From Chromatiales bacterium (GTDB lineage Bacteria; Pseudomonadota; Gammaproteobacteria; Chromatiales; Chromatiaceae): a stretch of DNA of 18,255 bases. The stretch covers positions 1-18,255 of the forward strand of contig JAHEIA010000005.1 in the NCBI GenBank assembly GCA_024639625.1, in the 5' to 3' direction. Below are positions 1-7,691 of the stretch, one piece after another. Numbering within the stretch: the stretch's first letter is position 1; each line of letters opens with the position of its first letter. The position numbers and the translations under genes were made by a program. Below the pieces are notes generated by a model, which had not been told where the DNA came from, did not search any database, and was given only the letters and a program-made list of their open reading frames with translations.

Positions 1-714
1 GGCACGGAAACGGAGCGGGGGGGCAAACCCGGAGCGCGGGTCCGGGGCCTGGCCCAGGGCGCGGTCCAGGGAGGAAAGCAGCTCGGGGCCGAAACGCTGG
101 GCAAGCCCGGCCCGGGGCAAACGCAGCAACTCACCCAGAGAGCGCAACCCCACGGTACTCAGGGCATCGAGCTGACGGCGGTCTAACGGCAGCACATCCA
201 GGGGCAGTGCGGAGAGGAGCGCACGCAGTTGCCGACGCGTAGCAACCGGCGCTTCCGAGGCTGCCACCGCCAACCACAAGGCGCCCAAAGGGGTAGGGGC
301 CGCCACGAGACGCGCCGCATAGCCAAGCCGCTCGAGGCCGTGCCGAATTTGCGCCATCAGGGCGGAAATCCGCCCGAAGAGCCGGCGACTCCCGGCCACT
401 TCCAACAGCAGGCTGCCCGGCGGCTCCAGGCTCACCAGGGATGTGAACTGCCCGCACCAGGCCGCCAGCCGCTCCAGGGCCGCGCGTTCCGCTTGCAGAT
501 TCCGCGGCAACACCCGCAGGTCCGCCGCCAACGCCCGTGCCGCCGCGGGATTCAATCCCGGCCGCACCCCAAGCTCGCGCGCCTCCGAATTGGCGGACAG
601 AATGAGTTCCCGCCCCTTCCAACGCACACTCACGGCCAATGCCCCAGGCCTTTGCGCGCCCCGCGCCAGTACTTGCAGGGGGAATTGCGGCAGATGCACG
701 GCGAGCCAACGCAC
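1..714 (-). CDS. imuB: ImuB, inactive Y-family polymerase-like mutagenesis protein (partial, cut by left edge)
   Basis: The reading frame is open from a GTG at 714 to the window edge (238 codons), about half of the usual 450-500 residues. The start is chosen from a GAGG eight bases upstream that overlaps the imuA stop (TGAGG) and from the typical opening MRWLAVHLPQFPLQ. ImuB proteins resemble DinB/Pol IV but have lost the catalytic carboxylates. Here the first metal-ligand position reads HLPQF instead of the HVDMD type, and the second region reads LLLEVAGSRRLFG rather than an SxDE motif. By family knowledge ImuB is a scaffold that joins the beta clamp, ImuA and the error-prone polymerase DnaE2 during SOS translesion synthesis. 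It lies 12 bases after imuA and is probably co-transcribed with lexA-imuA under LexA control. The clamp-binding motif and C-terminus are outside the window, as would be any dnaE2. Confidence 0.9.
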   Translation of the reverse strand, partial: MRWLAVHLPQFPLQVLARGAQRPGALAVSVRWKGRELILSANSEARELGVRPGLNPAAARALAADLRVLPRNLQAERAALERLAAWCGQFTSLVSLEPPGSLLLEVAGSRRLFGRISALMAQIRHGLERLGYAARLVAAPTPLGALWLAVAASEAPVATRRQLRALLSALPLDVLPLDRRQLDALSTVGLRSLGELLRLPRAGLAQRFGPELLSSLDRALGQAPDPRSGFAPPLRFRA

Positions 715-726
715 GGCGCGCGGACC

Positions 727-1344
727 TCACGGGGCGGGAGTTCGCAGGGACAGCGGCGCCTTGGCCCAACCACCGCGGCGTTTAAGGATTTCCACCTCCA
801 GATCCTCGCCGCGGGCGCGTAACCGCAAACGCAGGGCCGCTGGTGAAGACTCCTGAGCGGCGGTTTCCGGGCGGAAACACCAGGCAATGGCATTGCCGGC
901 CTCCGCGGCGAGTTGCAGACGACGCAATTCCATGCCCCTGATTGGATCCACCCAGGCGAGCGCCGCACAGCACCCCCCCGAACGCAGCCCCTGTTCCAGC
1001 ATCCACAGCGCCTCGCCCCGGCTGGGGGAATCCACCACCAGCACGCGCGCCAGATCGACCCCCCGCTCCACCAGCCCCGGCGGATAGGGGACATAGGGCG
1101 GATCGACCCAGAGGACCCAATCGTCCCCCTGGCTGAGAGAGGCCAACGCCGGCACTACCAGACCCAAGGCCGGCCCTGGCTGCGCGCTGATGATCTCGCT
1201 CAGCGCACCCCGCGGCCATCCTCCACCCGCCAGCTCCCGATCCAGGCGGGTGAGCGCCGTCGGCACCACCGCCTGGGGCAGCTCCGTGAGCCGGCCGGCG
1301 CGCCACACTCCCGGACACTGCCGCAGCAGCTTCTCGAGTTCCAT
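727..1344 (-). CDS. imuA: ImuA, RecA-like translesion synthesis accessory protein
   Basis: A protein of 205 residues in the ImuA/SulA-like family, the accessory partner of ImuB and DnaE2 in damage-induced mutagenesis. Family hallmarks visible are the opening stretch TALTRLDRELAGGGWPRGAL, a degenerate RecA-like core where a P-loop would lie (SAQPGPALGL, no GKT), and the C-terminal VEILKRRGG. A GTG at 1350 would add two residues, but the ATG at 1344 has GAGG seven bases upstream while the GTG touches that motif, so 1344 is preferred. It begins 24 bases after the lexA stop and ends 12 bases before imuB, the classic lexA-imuA-imuB order. Expression is expected to follow the LexA box upstream of lexA, since no separate promoter is evident in the short gap. 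Confidence 0.88.
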   Translation of the reverse strand: MELEKLLRQCPGVWRAGRLTELPQAVVPTALTRLDRELAGGGWPRGALSEIISAQPGPALGLVVPALASLSQGDDWVLWVDPPYVPYPPGLVERGVDLARVLVVDSPSRGEALWMLEQGLRSGGCCAALAWVDPIRGMELRRLQLAAEAGNAIAWCFRPETAAQESSPAALRLRLRARGEDLEVEILKRRGGWAKAPLSLRTPAP

Positions 1345-1368
1345 GTGCACCCCTCGGTCAGGCTCTGT

Positions 1369-2013
1369 TCAGCGACTGCGCAAGGGCCGCGGAACACCCA
1401 GGCCCTTGCGCAGCAGCCCCACTCCCCGACCCTCGATCACCAACGGCTGACTCCGTAGATCCACCTCGATGGCCGCGAAATCCGGGTTCTCGGGCAGCAG
1501 CCGCACCCGGTGAGGCCAGCGCCGAGAACGCCAAAAACGCTTCACCGTCACCTCGTCTTCCAGGCGAGCCACCACGATTTCTCCGAGGTTCGCCTCTCGA
1601 GTCTGGTGCACCGCCAGCAGATCACCGTCCAGGATACCGGCCTCGCACATGCTCATGCCCTGCACCCGCAACAGATAAGTGGCGCGTGGATGAAACAGAC
1701 CCGGGTCGATACGGTAGTGTTCCTCCACGTGCTCGGCGGCCAGGATAGGGCTCCCCGCCGCCACCCGCCCGACTACCGGCAATCCCTCGGCCACCGCTGC
1801 TGCGGCGCCCAGCAAGCGGATGCCCCGCGAAGTCCCCTGTAGCAACTCGATGGCTCCCTTGCGGGCCAGGGCCCTGAGGTGCTCCTCCGCGGCATTCACC
1901 GAGCGAAAGCCCAACGTCCTGGCGATCTCGGCCCGCGTCGGGGGGAAACCGGTTTCCTGCTGAAAACTACGGATCAGCTCCAGGATCTCGTTCTGCCGTG
2001 GGGTCAACTTCAT
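1369..2013 (-). CDS. lexA: LexA, SOS response repressor
   Basis: LexA is a 214-residue dimeric repressor that cleaves itself when RecA filaments form on single-stranded DNA, releasing SOS genes. Residues 1-65 form the winged helix-turn-helix, starting [14 protein letters not shown]. The cleavage site is Ala86-Gly87 in GRVAAGSP, the catalytic serine is Ser121 in GMSM, and the lysine is Lys158 in TVKRF. All three active elements are intact, so self-cleavage should work. The ATG has GAGG seven bases upstream. A perfect CTGT-N8-ACAG operator lies 60 bases before the start, implying autoregulation and control of the downstream imuA-imuB. The C-terminus carries a short basic tail (PRPLRSR) beyond the usual end of the E. 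coli protein. Confidence 0.97.
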   Translation of the reverse strand: MKLTPRQNEILELIRSFQQETGFPPTRAEIARTLGFRSVNAAEEHLRALARKGAIELLQGTSRGIRLLGAAAAVAEGLPVVGRVAAGSPILAAEHVEEHYRIDPGLFHPRATYLLRVQGMSMCEAGILDGDLLAVHQTREANLGEIVVARLEDEVTVKRFWRSRRWPHRVRLLPENPDFAAIEVDLRSQPLVIEGRGVGLLRKGLGVPRPLRSR

Positions 2014-2072
2014 GGGGCACCTCAGGAAGAGTCTGCCCCGTTACAGGGGCAGGACAACAGGATCCGCATGAA

Positions 2073-2088
2073 CTGTAATTATATACAG
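2073..2088 (-). promoter_or_regulatory. LexA-binding SOS box upstream of lexA
   Basis: The 16-base site has CTGT at 2073-2076, an AT-only eight-base spacer and ACAG at 2085-2088, a perfect match to the gammaproteobacterial LexA consensus CTGT-N8-ACAG. It is the only such site I found near the lexA-imuA-imuB cluster. It sits 60 bases upstream of the lexA start, between the ptsP stop and lexA. Confidence 0.93.
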
Positions 2089-2105
2089 ATAACAGGGTGA
2101 GGCAA
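2078..2105 (-). promoter_or_regulatory. Probable sigma-70 promoter of lexA-imuA-imuB
   Basis: On the minus strand a perfect -10 hexamer TATAAT (2083-2078) lies inside the LexA box. A partial -35 element TTGCCT (2105-2100) stands 16 bases upstream. LexA bound at 2073-2088 would cover the -10 and block polymerase. The -10 is seen directly; the -35 assignment is inference. Confidence 0.65.
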
Positions 2106-2154
2106 GGCACCCCTACCTATCGCAGGAAATCGGGACTGCGGTTGCGGACGGCGA

Positions 2155-4419
2155 TTATTTCCCCGGTCTGATCAGGCCACCCAGGCCCATTTGCTCCAAT
2201 GTTTGCTGCATCAGGGCGTGCACCATGGCCGCGTCTTCACACCCCAGGGCATCTTCCAGTAGCTCCTCCGCCTGCCGCTGCTCGAAGCTGCGGATCACCC
2301 GCTTTACCCGCAACAGACTACCGGCACTCATGCTGAGGCTGTCCACGCCCATACCCAGCAGCAGAACCGCCGCCGTCGGATTGCCGGCCATCTCACCGCA
2401 CACGCTGACCTCACACTTGCGCTCCTTGCCAACCTTCACCAGCAAATGTACCGCACCCAACACCGCAGGATGCATGTCGTCGTAGATCCCCGCCACTCGG
2501 GCGTTGTTGCGATCCACCGCCAGCAGATACTGGGTCAGGTCATTGGTGCCGATGGACAGGAAATCCACCCGCCGAGCCAAGGCATCCGCCTGGTAGATCA
2601 GGGCCGGGACCTCGATCATCACCCCCAGCGGCGGCATCCGTACCGCGTGGCCCTCTTCGACAAGCTCATCGTAGGCCCTGCGAATCAGTACTTTCGCATC
2701 GTACAATTCCGCCAGGGTGCTGATCATCGGGAGCAGCAGACGCAGATTGTGCAGTCCCTCCGCGGCGCGCAGCAGCGCCCGCACCTGAGTGAGGAAGATT
2801 TCCGGGTGATCCAGTGAGATGCGAATGCCGCGCCAGCCGAGGAACGGGTTGGACTCATTCACCGGGAAATAGGGCAAGGGCTTGTCGCCACCGATATCCA
2901 GGGTGCGCATGGTCACCGGCCGTGGCGCAAAGGTCTCCAATACGCGGCGGTAACTGCGCATCTGCACCTCTTCCCCGGGGAACCGGTCGCGCACCATGAA
3001 CAGCAACTCGGTGCGGTAAAGGCCTACACCCGCCACCTCATCGTCGTCCACCAGACTGGCTTCCAACACCAGACCGGTGTTGAGGTAGAGCGGCACCGCG
3101 ACTTTGTCCAGGGTCTCGCAGGGAAGGGAGCGCAAGGCCTCGAGTTCGGCACTGATTTCCCGGTCCTCTGCCGCCACGCGCTCGTACTCGGCACGCACCG
3201 ATTCGGGCGGAGACGCGTACACCCGCCCCCGATAGCCATCCAGGATCAAGCGCAATCCATCCATCCGCGCGACCGGTAGACCGACCACTCCCATCACCGC
3301 AGGAACCCCCATGGCCCGCGCCAGGATGGCAACGTGGGAGAAACTCGAACCGCTGGCGGAGACGACCCCCGCCAGCCTCTCCCGGGGTACCTCGGCGAGC
3401 TGCATGGCGCTGACATCTTCGCCCACCAGAACCGTCTGCTCGGGGTACTCCGGAGTGCTGCTGTTCTGGTTCTGCAGGTGCATGAGGATCCGCCTACCGA
3501 GATCGCGCACGTCCGATGCCCGCTCGCGCAGATAGACGTCCTCCATCGCGTCGAACACCTGAGCATGTTCCTCGACCGTGGCACGCAGTGCGCCCGGGGC
3601 CCAGCCCCCGGCCCGGATCCTTTCCAGCGTACCGGTCACCAGGGTGTCGCTGTCGAGCATCATCAACCAGGCGTCGAACAGCGCCCGATCCTCCGCCGGG
3701 AGGCTGCCGCCGATCCTGCGACAGAGGGCCTGGATCTCGGCCGAAACATTCGCCACCGCGGCGACGAAGACCACGGCCTCCGCCTCCGGATCTTCGTTGG
3801 GTCGATCCGGCACCGCATTCAGGTCGGCGGGGGGATAGGCGACCACGCCCTTACCGAGGGCGACTCCCGTAGCCCCGGCGCGACCTTCGAAATAACGCGC
3901 CATGACCTCTTGTGTGCCCTGCATCGACGCCAGTTCGCCGCTGGTGCGGGCATGGGTGATCGCACCCGCCAATTGCGCGGCCAGGGTAAACAGGAAGGTG
4001 ACCTCCTGATCGGCGAAGCTGCGTTGCTCCAGCTGACGGGCAACCAACACCCCCAGGACCTTCCGATTCTGGATGATCGGCACACCGAGGAATCCGTGGT
4101 AGCGCTTTTCCCCCGTTTCGTGGACGAAAAGATAGCGCGGGTGGGAATGGGCATCGGAAATATTGACCGGCTCAGCGCGTTCGCAGACCAGTCCGATCAG
4201 GCCTTGGTAAAGCGGCAGGCGGACTTCACCCACGGCCTCCGGCAATAATCCGTCGGTCGCCTGCAGGACGTGTTCGTGACTCTCGAAATCGGTGAGATAA
4301 ACCGAGACCACGTCCGCGCCCATGGCTTTCTTTACCCTCGAAACGATGATCTGCAGTGCGCTTTCCAGATCAGGAGCGGAATTTACCGCCTGGACTATTC
4401 GGTGCAGCGTCTCGAGCAT
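2155..4419 (-). CDS. ptsP: PtsP, PEP-protein phosphotransferase of the nitrogen PTS (enzyme I-Ntr)
   Basis: This 754-residue protein has the length and domain order of PtsP. An N-terminal GAF domain (about residues 1-160, starting MLETLHRIVQAVNSAPDLES) precedes the enzyme I N-terminal and phosphohistidine domains and a C-terminal PEP-binding TIM barrel. The phosphorylated histidine is His362 in GSSFSHVAIL. PEP-site motifs include GLYRTELLFM (Arg469), IEVP near 602-605, GTNDLTQY at 624-631 and the catalytic Cys674 in CGEMAG. It takes phosphate from PEP and passes it to NPr (PtsO) and then EIIA-Ntr (PtsN), a regulatory chain tied to nitrogen, potassium and envelope control; the GAF domain is thought to sense nitrogen metabolites. 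It follows rppH by 70 bases in the same direction, an arrangement also found in E. coli. An AAGG lies ten bases before the ATG. Confidence 0.96.
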   Translation of the reverse strand: MLETLHRIVQAVNSAPDLESALQIIVSRVKKAMGADVVSVYLTDFESHEHVLQATDGLLPEAVGEVRLPLYQGLIGLVCERAEPVNISDAHSHPRYLFVHETGEKRYHGFLGVPIIQNRKVLGVLVARQLEQRSFADQEVTFLFTLAAQLAGAITHARTSGELASMQGTQEVMARYFEGRAGATGVALGKGVVAYPPADLNAVPDRPNEDPEAEAVVFVAAVANVSAEIQALCRRIGGSLPAEDRALFDAWLMMLDSDTLVTGTLERIRAGGWAPGALRATVEEHAQVFDAMEDVYLRERASDVRDLGRRILMHLQNQNSSTPEYPEQTVLVGEDVSAMQLAEVPRERLAGVVSASGSSFSHVAILARAMGVPAVMGVVGLPVARMDGLRLILDGYRGRVYASPPESVRAEYERVAAEDREISAELEALRSLPCETLDKVAVPLYLNTGLVLEASLVDDDEVAGVGLYRTELLFMVRDRFPGEEVQMRSYRRVLETFAPRPVTMRTLDIGGDKPLPYFPVNESNPFLGWRGIRISLDHPEIFLTQVRALLRAAEGLHNLRLLLPMISTLAELYDAKVLIRRAYDELVEEGHAVRMPPLGVMIEVPALIYQADALARRVDFLSIGTNDLTQYLLAVDRNNARVAGIYDDMHPAVLGAVHLLVKVGKERKCEVSVCGEMAGNPTAAVLLLGMGVDSLSMSAGSLLRVKRVIRSFEQRQAEELLEDALGCEDAAMVHALMQQTLEQMGLGGLIRPGK

Positions 4420-4489
4420 ACGGAATCAGCCTTGGTCCCAGTGTTCCTGGTTGGCAAAGTGGTTTCTCCGGGGTGGCATATCGCGTCAG

Positions 4490-5014
4490 TCAACGTCGAT
4501 TCTGACGCAGGTAATTCGAATGCGGGCGGCTGGGATGTCCCTCCGGATACAGCAGCGGCGCCAATTCCTGCAGGGCCTGCGAATACACGCGGCGTTTAAA
4601 GTAGACCACTTCGCGCACCGGTTGCCAATATTTCACCCAACGCCAGCGGTCGAATTCCGGCCGCTCACAACCATCCAGACAGACATCGGCTTCCGGGCAC
4701 TTGATGCGCAGAAGAAACCAGACCTGCTTCTGCCCGATACACAGTGGGGCGCAGTCACGACGGATAAAGCGCTTCGGCAGCCGGTAGCGCAACCAGCCGC
4801 GGGTGGCGCCCAGGATCTCCACCTGATGCTGTTGCAGTCCGACTTCTTCCTCGAGCTCGCGGAACATCGCCTGTTCGGGTGATTCCGACGCTTTGATCCC
4901 CCCCTGGGGGAACTGCCAGGCATCCTGCCCGACACGCCGCCCCCAAAACACCCGCCGCTGCTGATTGCAGAGGATGATGCCGACGTTCGCCCGGAAGCCT
5001 TGGGAATCGATCAA
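4490..5014 (-). CDS. rppH: RppH, RNA 5'-pyrophosphohydrolase (Nudix)
   Basis: A protein of 174 residues closely matching RppH/NudH, the enzyme that trims 5'-triphosphate ends of mRNA to monophosphates and so triggers RNase E decay. The Nudix box GX5EX7REUXEEXGU runs from Gly38 to Leu60 and is complete (REL-EEE-VGL). Other family motifs are [28 protein letters not shown] and [20 protein letters not shown]. The start is a TTG, not ATG: the conserved opening [15 protein letters not shown] begins exactly there, and AGGA lies eight bases upstream. ptsP follows on the same strand and the HAD phosphatase gene is divergent. Confidence 0.96.
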   Translation of the reverse strand: MIDSQGFRANVGIILCNQQRRVFWGRRVGQDAWQFPQGGIKASESPEQAMFRELEEEVGLQQHQVEILGATRGWLRYRLPKRFIRRDCAPLCIGQKQVWFLLRIKCPEADVCLDGCERPEFDRWRWVKYWQPVREVVYFKRRVYSQALQELAPLLYPEGHPSRPHSNYLRQNRR

Positions 5015-5166
5015 GGAAGTTTTCCTACAAAATCACGCTCTCTTTGATTTTGCATAATCCCACGCGATCCCACAACTGGAGCAAGACATAAAGTGCTGCC
5101 AATAAACGATTTTCGTTATAGTAGGGGACTTGTTTGCGGCGCGCAGGGGAATCGGGAACAGAAACC
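5015..5166. promoter_or_regulatory. Divergent intergenic region between rppH and the HAD phosphatase
   Basis: This 152-base AT-richer gap must carry promoters for rppH (minus) and the HAD-permease-ATPase set (plus). On the plus strand TATAGT at 5117-5122 resembles a -10 hexamer, 45 bases before the HAD start, but no good -35 lies at the expected distance. I could not assign the rppH promoter. Confidence 0.35.
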
Positions 5167-5823
5167 ATGGGCCTAGCCATCTTCGACCTCGACAACACCT
5201 TGTTGGCAGGCGACTCCGACTATCTGTGGGGGGTCTTTCTTGCCGAGCAGGGGATCGTCGACCGAGACGATTACGAACGCGAAAACGAGCGTTTCTTTCG
5301 CGATTACGAAGCCGGCCGGCTGGACATCTTCGCCTTTCTGCGTTTTTCGCTGAAGCCCCTGACACAGCACCCAATGCAACAGCTGCAGTTCTGGCGCGAG
5401 GCCTTTTTGCGCGAGAAGATCGACCCCATCATCCTGCCGCAAGCGCGCCGGCTGATCGCGCGGCACCGGGATGCCGGCGACCTCTTGCTCATTATCACAG
5501 CCACCAACTCTTTCGTGACCGCGCCCATCGCCGAGCGACTCCGCGTGCCCCACCTAATCGCGACTGAGCCCGAATTGCGAGACGGCCGCTACACGGGCGA
5601 GGTGCAGGGGGTCCCCTGCTATCGAGAAGGCAAGGTGCAACGGCTTTCCACCTGGCTCCGCGAGCAGGGATTGGATCTTGCGGGCAGCTCCTTTTACAGC
5701 GATTCGCACAACGACATCCCGCTGCTCGAACGTGTCGAGCATCCGGTTGCCGTGGACCCGGACGCGCAACTAACAGATCATGCCCGAGAACACGGCTGGT
5801 CGATCATCAGCCTTCGATCCTAG
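5167..5823 (+). CDS. HAD-superfamily subfamily IB phosphatase
   Basis: A protein of 218 residues with every HAD motif: nucleophile and acid/base aspartates in FDLDNT (Asp7, Asp9), motif II Thr in IITATNSF, motif III lysine in YREGKVQRL and motif IV YSDSHNDIPLL. The long alpha-helical insert after motif I is the C1-type cap of the SerB-like HAD-IB group. It should hydrolyse a small phosphomonoester; phosphoserine or histidinol phosphate are known substrates of relatives, and the actual one cannot be read here. The ATG at 5167 is chosen because the core begins MGLAIFDLDN immediately; a TTG at 5134 in frame would add eleven residues that do not look conserved. A gene of this kind divergent from rppH-ptsP is a layout I recall from pseudomonads. 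Confidence 0.9.
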   Translation: MGLAIFDLDNTLLAGDSDYLWGVFLAEQGIVDRDDYERENERFFRDYEAGRLDIFAFLRFSLKPLTQHPMQQLQFWREAFLREKIDPIILPQARRLIARHRDAGDLLLIITATNSFVTAPIAERLRVPHLIATEPELRDGRYTGEVQGVPCYREGKVQRLSTWLREQGLDLAGSSFYSDSHNDIPLLERVEHPVAVDPDAQLTDHAREHGWSIISLRS

Positions 5824-5851
5824 GAGCGGCGTAGCGAAATGGCTGACCCCG

Positions 5852-6892
5852 GTGCGGGCATTGATTGTGTTTTCCGATCCTAGGCCTGCGGGCAACCCCG
5901 TACAGGCCACATGGCGGCGAACCTTGTGCCTGCTCCTGGTCCTGACCGGCACCTGTCTCGGCACTCTGCTTCTTGCCCTGCTCGTCGGCAGCGCGCCCCT
6001 ACCCATATCGGAAATCTGGTCGGCCCTGGGTGATGAGACCGACAGTGTGACGGGCAGCATTCTATGGCGGCTGCGCTTCCCCAGGGCGCTCAGCGCCTTG
6101 GCGGTAGGTGGCTTGCTCGGCGTCGCCGGTACCCTGATTCAAGTCCTGTTGCGCAACCCACTGGGAGACCCCTACGTCCTAGGGGTCTCCGGGGGCGCGG
6201 CAAGCGCTGCCCTGCTGGCCATGCTGGGAGGGCTTTCCGGGATCTGGATCACCGGCAGCGCGACCCTCGGCGCCTTGCTCTCCACCGTCCTCGTGTTCAG
6301 CCTGTCCCGCAGAGGGGACGATTGGGCCCCCACGCGGCTGCTGCTGACCGGCGTCATCGTAGCTGCGGGTTGGGGGGCGCTGATCAGCTTCCTGCTCAGC
6401 GTCAGCCCGGCCGCGCGTATCCCCGGGATGCTGTTCTGGCTGATGGGGGATCTTAGCGATGCCGCGACACCGGCAGTCCCCCTGTTGCTGCTCGCGCTCA
6501 CCTTGGGCGCGGCGGTCTTGATCGCCCGCCCGCTCAACCTGCTGGGGCAGGGCGAGATCCAGGCCGCCGCCCTCGGGGTCGAGGTGCTGCCGCTGCGCAC
6601 GACGGTGCTGCTGCTCGCATCCACCGCCACGGCTGCCGCGGTCACCATCGGCGGCAGCATCGGGTTCGTCGGCCTGGTCGTCCCGCACATGATCCGTCTC
6701 GTCGCCGGCAGCGATCACCGGATCGTGTTGCCGGGTGCCGCACTCTTGGGCGGCGCCCTGCTGTTGCTCGCGGACACCCTCGCGCGCACCCTGCTCTCGC
6801 CACAGCAATTGCCGGTCGGCGTGATCACGGCGTTACTCGGGGTCCCCGTGTTTCTCTACCTGCTCAACCGTTCCACCATAGGGGCGCGATGA
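5852..6892 (+). CDS. FecCD-family ABC importer permease (cobalamin or iron-siderophore)
   Basis: A very hydrophobic protein of about 346 residues, the usual size for BtuC/FecCD permeases, with around ten membrane segments. Recognisable motifs are RFPRALSALAVGGLLGVAG, QVLLRNPLGDPYVLGVSGG, RPLNLLGQGEIQAAALGV, the cytoplasmic coupling region GSIGFVGLVVPHMIRL and the C-terminal LPVGVITALLGVPVFLYLL. It pairs with the ATPase that starts inside its stop codon (ATGA at 6889). The start is uncertain: the frame is open from an ATG at 5780 inside the HAD gene, but that stretch looks like an out-of-frame reading. GTG 5852, TTG 5861, GTG 5867 and TTG 5924 are candidates, none with a strong ribosome binding site. 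Sequence resembles BtuC, but the substrate (vitamin B12 or a ferric siderophore) is not decided. Confidence 0.88.
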   Translation: MRALIVFSDPRPAGNPVQATWRRTLCLLLVLTGTCLGTLLLALLVGSAPLPISEIWSALGDETDSVTGSILWRLRFPRALSALAVGGLLGVAGTLIQVLLRNPLGDPYVLGVSGGAASAALLAMLGGLSGIWITGSATLGALLSTVLVFSLSRRGDDWAPTRLLLTGVIVAAGWGALISFLLSVSPAARIPGMLFWLMGDLSDAATPAVPLLLLALTLGAAVLIARPLNLLGQGEIQAAALGVEVLPLRTTVLLLASTATAAAVTIGGSIGFVGLVVPHMIRLVAGSDHRIVLPGAALLGGALLLLADTLARTLLSPQQLPVGVITALLGVPVFLYLLNRSTIGAR

Positions 6893-7668
6893 ACCCGCAG
6901 CCTGCTCCCACGCTGCTCACACGACGCCTAACCATCGGCATCGCCGGCAGGCTGTTCTGCCGCGACCTCGACCTGGAATTGAGGCCCGGCCAGTGCTGGG
7001 CACTGCTCGGCCGCAACGGCGCCGGAAAGACGACCCTGCTGCACACCCTGGCCGGACTGCGCGCGCCCCTATCCGGCGAGATCCAGGTCCAGGGCAAAGA
7101 CCTGCGACGTCTGCGGCGCCGCACGGTAGCTCGCGTACTTGGATTGATGGCCCAGGACAGTACAGATCCTTTTCCCGCCACGGTTCTTGCGACGGCCCTC
7201 GCAGGACGCCACCCGCATCTGCGCAGCTGGCAGTGGGAGGATGCGGGCCAAATCCGTATCGCGCTCGACGCGCTGCGGGTATTGGGTCTGGAAGATCTTG
7301 CGCAACGCAGTGTGCAGAGCCTTTCCGGAGGCGAGCGCAGACGCCTGGCGTTGGCGACCCTGATCACACAGGACCCATCCTTGGCATTGCTCGACGAACC
7401 GGTGAACCATCTCGACGTGCAGCAACAGATGCGGGTGCTTCGGCTGCTGCAAGATCGCTGCCGCCGAGGCCGGAGCGTCCTCATGGTGATCCACGACGTC
7501 AATCTCGCGCTGCGTTTCTGCAGCCACTGGATGCTACTTTTCGACGGAGGAGAAACCCTGGTCGGCAGGCGCGAAGACGCAGCGCAACGAGAGCACCTGG
7601 AACGGCTCTACGGCCACCCGATGCTCGAGGTCGGTGACGGCAACCGGACCTGGCTGTTTCCCAGCTGA
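6889..7668 (+). CDS. ABC importer ATPase, BtuD/FecE-like
   Basis: A 259-residue ATPase with Walker A GRNGAGKT at 41-48, Q-loop Gln89, signature LSGGE at 145-149, Walker B LALLDE at 165-170 and switch His202 in VIHDVN. It overlaps the permease stop codon (ATGA), so the two are translationally coupled and almost certainly form one importer that powers uptake of cobalamin or an iron chelate across the inner membrane. No periplasmic binding protein (BtuF or FepB type) and no TonB receptor lie in the window. The HAD phosphatase immediately upstream is on the same strand but has no obvious tie to transport. The gene converges on the hotdog gene with a 23-base gap and no terminator-like hairpin. Confidence 0.9.
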   Translation: MNPQPAPTLLTRRLTIGIAGRLFCRDLDLELRPGQCWALLGRNGAGKTTLLHTLAGLRAPLSGEIQVQGKDLRRLRRRTVARVLGLMAQDSTDPFPATVLATALAGRHPHLRSWQWEDAGQIRIALDALRVLGLEDLAQRSVQSLSGGERRRLALATLITQDPSLALLDEPVNHLDVQQQMRVLRLLQDRCRRGRSVLMVIHDVNLALRFCSHWMLLFDGGETLVGRREDAAQREHLERLYGHPMLEVGDGNRTWLFPS

Positions 7669-7691
7669 CCAGCGCAGCCGCGACGGGCCGG

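Noticed and set aside
3334..4248. Long plus-strand open frame of 304 codons opposite ptsP
   Set aside because: It is antisense to a clear, full-length ptsP and has no recognisable domain, a common effect in GC-rich coding DNA.
5780..5851. Permease start at the ATG at 5780 inside the HAD gene
   Set aside because: There is no ribosome binding site, and the 24 added residues read like an out-of-frame translation of the HAD end; kept only as the upper limit.
5815..5884. Two copies of GATCCTAGG 60 bases apart near the HAD stop as a repeat or attachment site
   Set aside because: Nine bases of identity with different flanks is too little to separate from chance, and there is no integrase nearby.
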